Positions 62,684-64,000 of a DNA stretch of 64,000 nucleotides are shown piece by piece (position 1 is the stretch's first letter; the number at the start of each line of letters is the position of its first letter). Under the pieces are notes generated by a model. The model was not told the DNA's origin, searched no databases, and was given only the letters and a program-made list of their open reading frames with translations. The stretch spans positions 469,220 through 533,219 of the forward strand of contig JADKGA010000004.1 of assembly GCA_016717165.1 (NCBI GenBank). Reading direction: 5' to 3'. The stretch comes from Candidatus Lutibacillus vidarii (GTDB lineage: Bacteria > Actinomycetota > Actinomycetes > Actinomycetales > Dermatophilaceae). The translations under genes were made by a program, and so were the position numbers.

Positions 62684-63849
62684 TCAGTGGCTGAGCTTGC
62701 TCAGGGCCTGCACGCTCAACCGCTCCTGCAGCTCAGCAACCGACGCCCGCTCGGCTAGCGAAGCCCGCACGAGATCGGCCTGTGTCGGCGGCGTCATCGA
62801 CGCCACCGGTTGGTCGCGGTCGAGGTTGGTCGGGAAGGGATATCCTTCGGCGCTCGCGGCGATCACCGTGTCGAGCGCCGTCGACGACCAGCCCGCACGC
62901 TGGCGCGCCACCAGGACCGGGTACACCGCCGCGACGACGCGCCGACGGTCGACCGCCTCCATCGCGCGCCCGAACGCCGAGTTGATCTGGAGCAGGTTCG
63001 CCATACGGTCAATGTCGGGGGACACATTCGACCCTGCTGCGTGGAGCAACGCCGGGTTGAAGAAGACCAGGTCACCCTTGCGCAGCGGGAGCTGGATGTG
63101 GTTCGCCACGAAGTACTCCTGGAACTGCGGCAGCCAGTACGCCAGGTATCCGTGCGAGTACTTCTGGCTGTGCGGCAGGTAGAGGGTCGGACCACTCTCC
63201 ACCGGCATGTCACAGTGCGCGACGGCGCCCTGCAGCGTCAGGCTCGCGCAGAGCGAATGAACGTGGGCCGGATAGCGCGCAGCCTGCGCGGCATCCATGA
63301 ACCCGAGGTGGTAGTCGCGGTGGACCGTCTGCGCGGCCCCGCCCGGGTGGACGAGGTTGACCTGTGCGGTGACCTGGTACCCGGGCCCGAGCCACGCTCG
63401 AGCCGCCAGGGCGACCAGGTCGTTCGCGTAGTAGTCGACGAAGGACTCCGGATCGAGCACCGCGTGCTTCTCCAGGCAGTTCCACACCCGGTCGTTCGCT
63501 CCCGGCTTGCCAAAATGGTCGCCGGAAGGCCCTGCCGCCGACCTTCTCGGCGGCGATGATCCGCTTCGAAGACAGCCGTCGCCCGGTCGACCACCGTCGG
63601 GTCGAAGGCGCCCTCGATGACGACGATTCCCGGCCCGTCCGCCCACGCCCGGGCCAGCTCGGCCTCGACCGCGTGGGTGTCGCGCGCCGCGGCCCTGCGG
63701 AGCGCGTCCGCACCGTAGATGAGAACACCCGCAACGACGCGCTCAGCCAAGGGGTAGTCGGCGGGGTCCGTCTCGTCAGCGAGTATGGCGAGCAGGTCCT
63801 CGAGCTGGCAGTCCTCCGTGCGCATCAGGTGCCCCTTGGCTGTGCTCAT
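62684..63849 (-). pseudogene. Phytanoyl-CoA-dioxygenase-like gene with two one-base insertions
   Basis: The ATG at 63849 starts MSTAKGHLMRTEDCQLEDLL, and the frame is good to ATAVFEA at about 63565. It shifts at GAAGCGGATC (an extra G), reads IIAAEKVGGRA, and shifts again at GGGCCTTCCGG (an extra T) into GDHFGKPGANDRVWNCLEKH. The third frame carries the Fe-binding HRDYHLGF and DKVFFNP-like GDLVFFNPALLHAAGSNV and ends at 62684. If the two bases were removed the protein would be about 388 residues, a 2-oxoglutarate-dependent oxygenase of unknown substrate. Confidence 0.8.
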
Positions 63850-64000
63850 GAGGGCATCCTCTCGCCGTGCGCGGGGGAGGGCCAACGCGTCCGCGCCGGC
63901 GCTGACATGGACGCGAAGACTCTGCGCCAGCGCTTTGAGGCCCGCTCGCGCAGAGCATGGGCGGTGAATGCGGTGCTGAGGCGACTTATGCGCTGCTCCG
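63850..64000. other. Upstream region of the dioxygenase-like gene
   Basis: The segment should contain its promoter. No further gene is recognised before the window ends. Confidence 0.35.

Overview
This window is about 70% G+C actinobacterial chromosome, most likely from the Intrasporangiaceae (Tetrasphaera/Phycicoccus/Janibacter-like). The evidence is the codon use, a leucine tRNA with a long variable arm, leaderless-looking starts, frequent CATAC/GTATG hexamers in the native-looking genes, and actinobacterial gene families throughout. The genus is an inference.

The left half (about 0-34.6 kb) and 44.9-53.7 kb form an accessory region full of mobile DNA and defence genes. Immediately after tRNA-Leu(CAG) lies a full element (about 379-3852) coding on the minus strand for a small ribbon-helix-helix-like protein, a tyrosine-recombinase-fold protein and a DDE transposase-like protein whose start overlaps the recombinase stop. 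Two internally deleted derivatives (about 11.34-11.86 kb and 14.67-15.27 kb) keep both element ends, and a third truncated one lies at about 24.0-24.56 kb. Between the full copy and the first derivative sit an orphan DUF6881-like gene, a coupled unknown gene plus HTH-ImmA/IrrE gene, and a two-gene nuclease/helicase module resembling Hachiman (HamAB). Further on come an HNH nuclease, a short-chain dehydrogenase, a YrhB-like gene, a gene that fuses a P-loop kinase to a PurA/PurZ-like domain, a MazG-like pyrophosphohydrolase, a DUF7002 (ADP-ribosyltransferase-like) gene, a SIR2 protein, an AbiTii-like protein, the remains of a type I restriction locus around a NucS-like nuclease and an AlbA_2/GHKL ATPase, a VapBC pair, a DUF6398-like protein and a GmrSD-type DUF262 protein.

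At 34.8-36.5 kb an IS1634-family element sits between perfect direct repeats of about 200 bp. From 36.6 to 44.9 kb the sequence is mostly ordinary chromosome: HNH nuclease, DUF2249, HTH regulator, lipoprotein, a large secreted ExeM/NucH-type nuclease and a coupled pair of unknown genes. From 45 to 51.7 kb an AT-richer PqqD/ABC-transporter operon, perhaps from a modified-peptide locus, is broken by an ISL3 element that itself contains a second copy of the same ISL3 element. An IS1380-family element follows (52.0-53.7 kb).

The right end (54-64 kb) is native chromosome: a four-subunit 2-oxoacid:ferredoxin oxidoreductase operon (Vor-like) with a P-loop partner, a secreted PKD protein, VapBC, ArsR plus a cation-diffusion exporter, a frameshifted glutathione peroxidase, an array of three different tandem repeats, and a frameshifted phytanoyl-CoA-dioxygenase-like gene.

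The strongest candidates for undescribed biology are the kinase-PurZ-like fusion with its MazG and DUF7002 neighbours, and the DDE-transposase/degenerate-tyrosine-recombinase element with its structured ends and deletion derivatives. Six genes carry single-base indels; whether these are decay or assembly error cannot be decided from the sequence alone.
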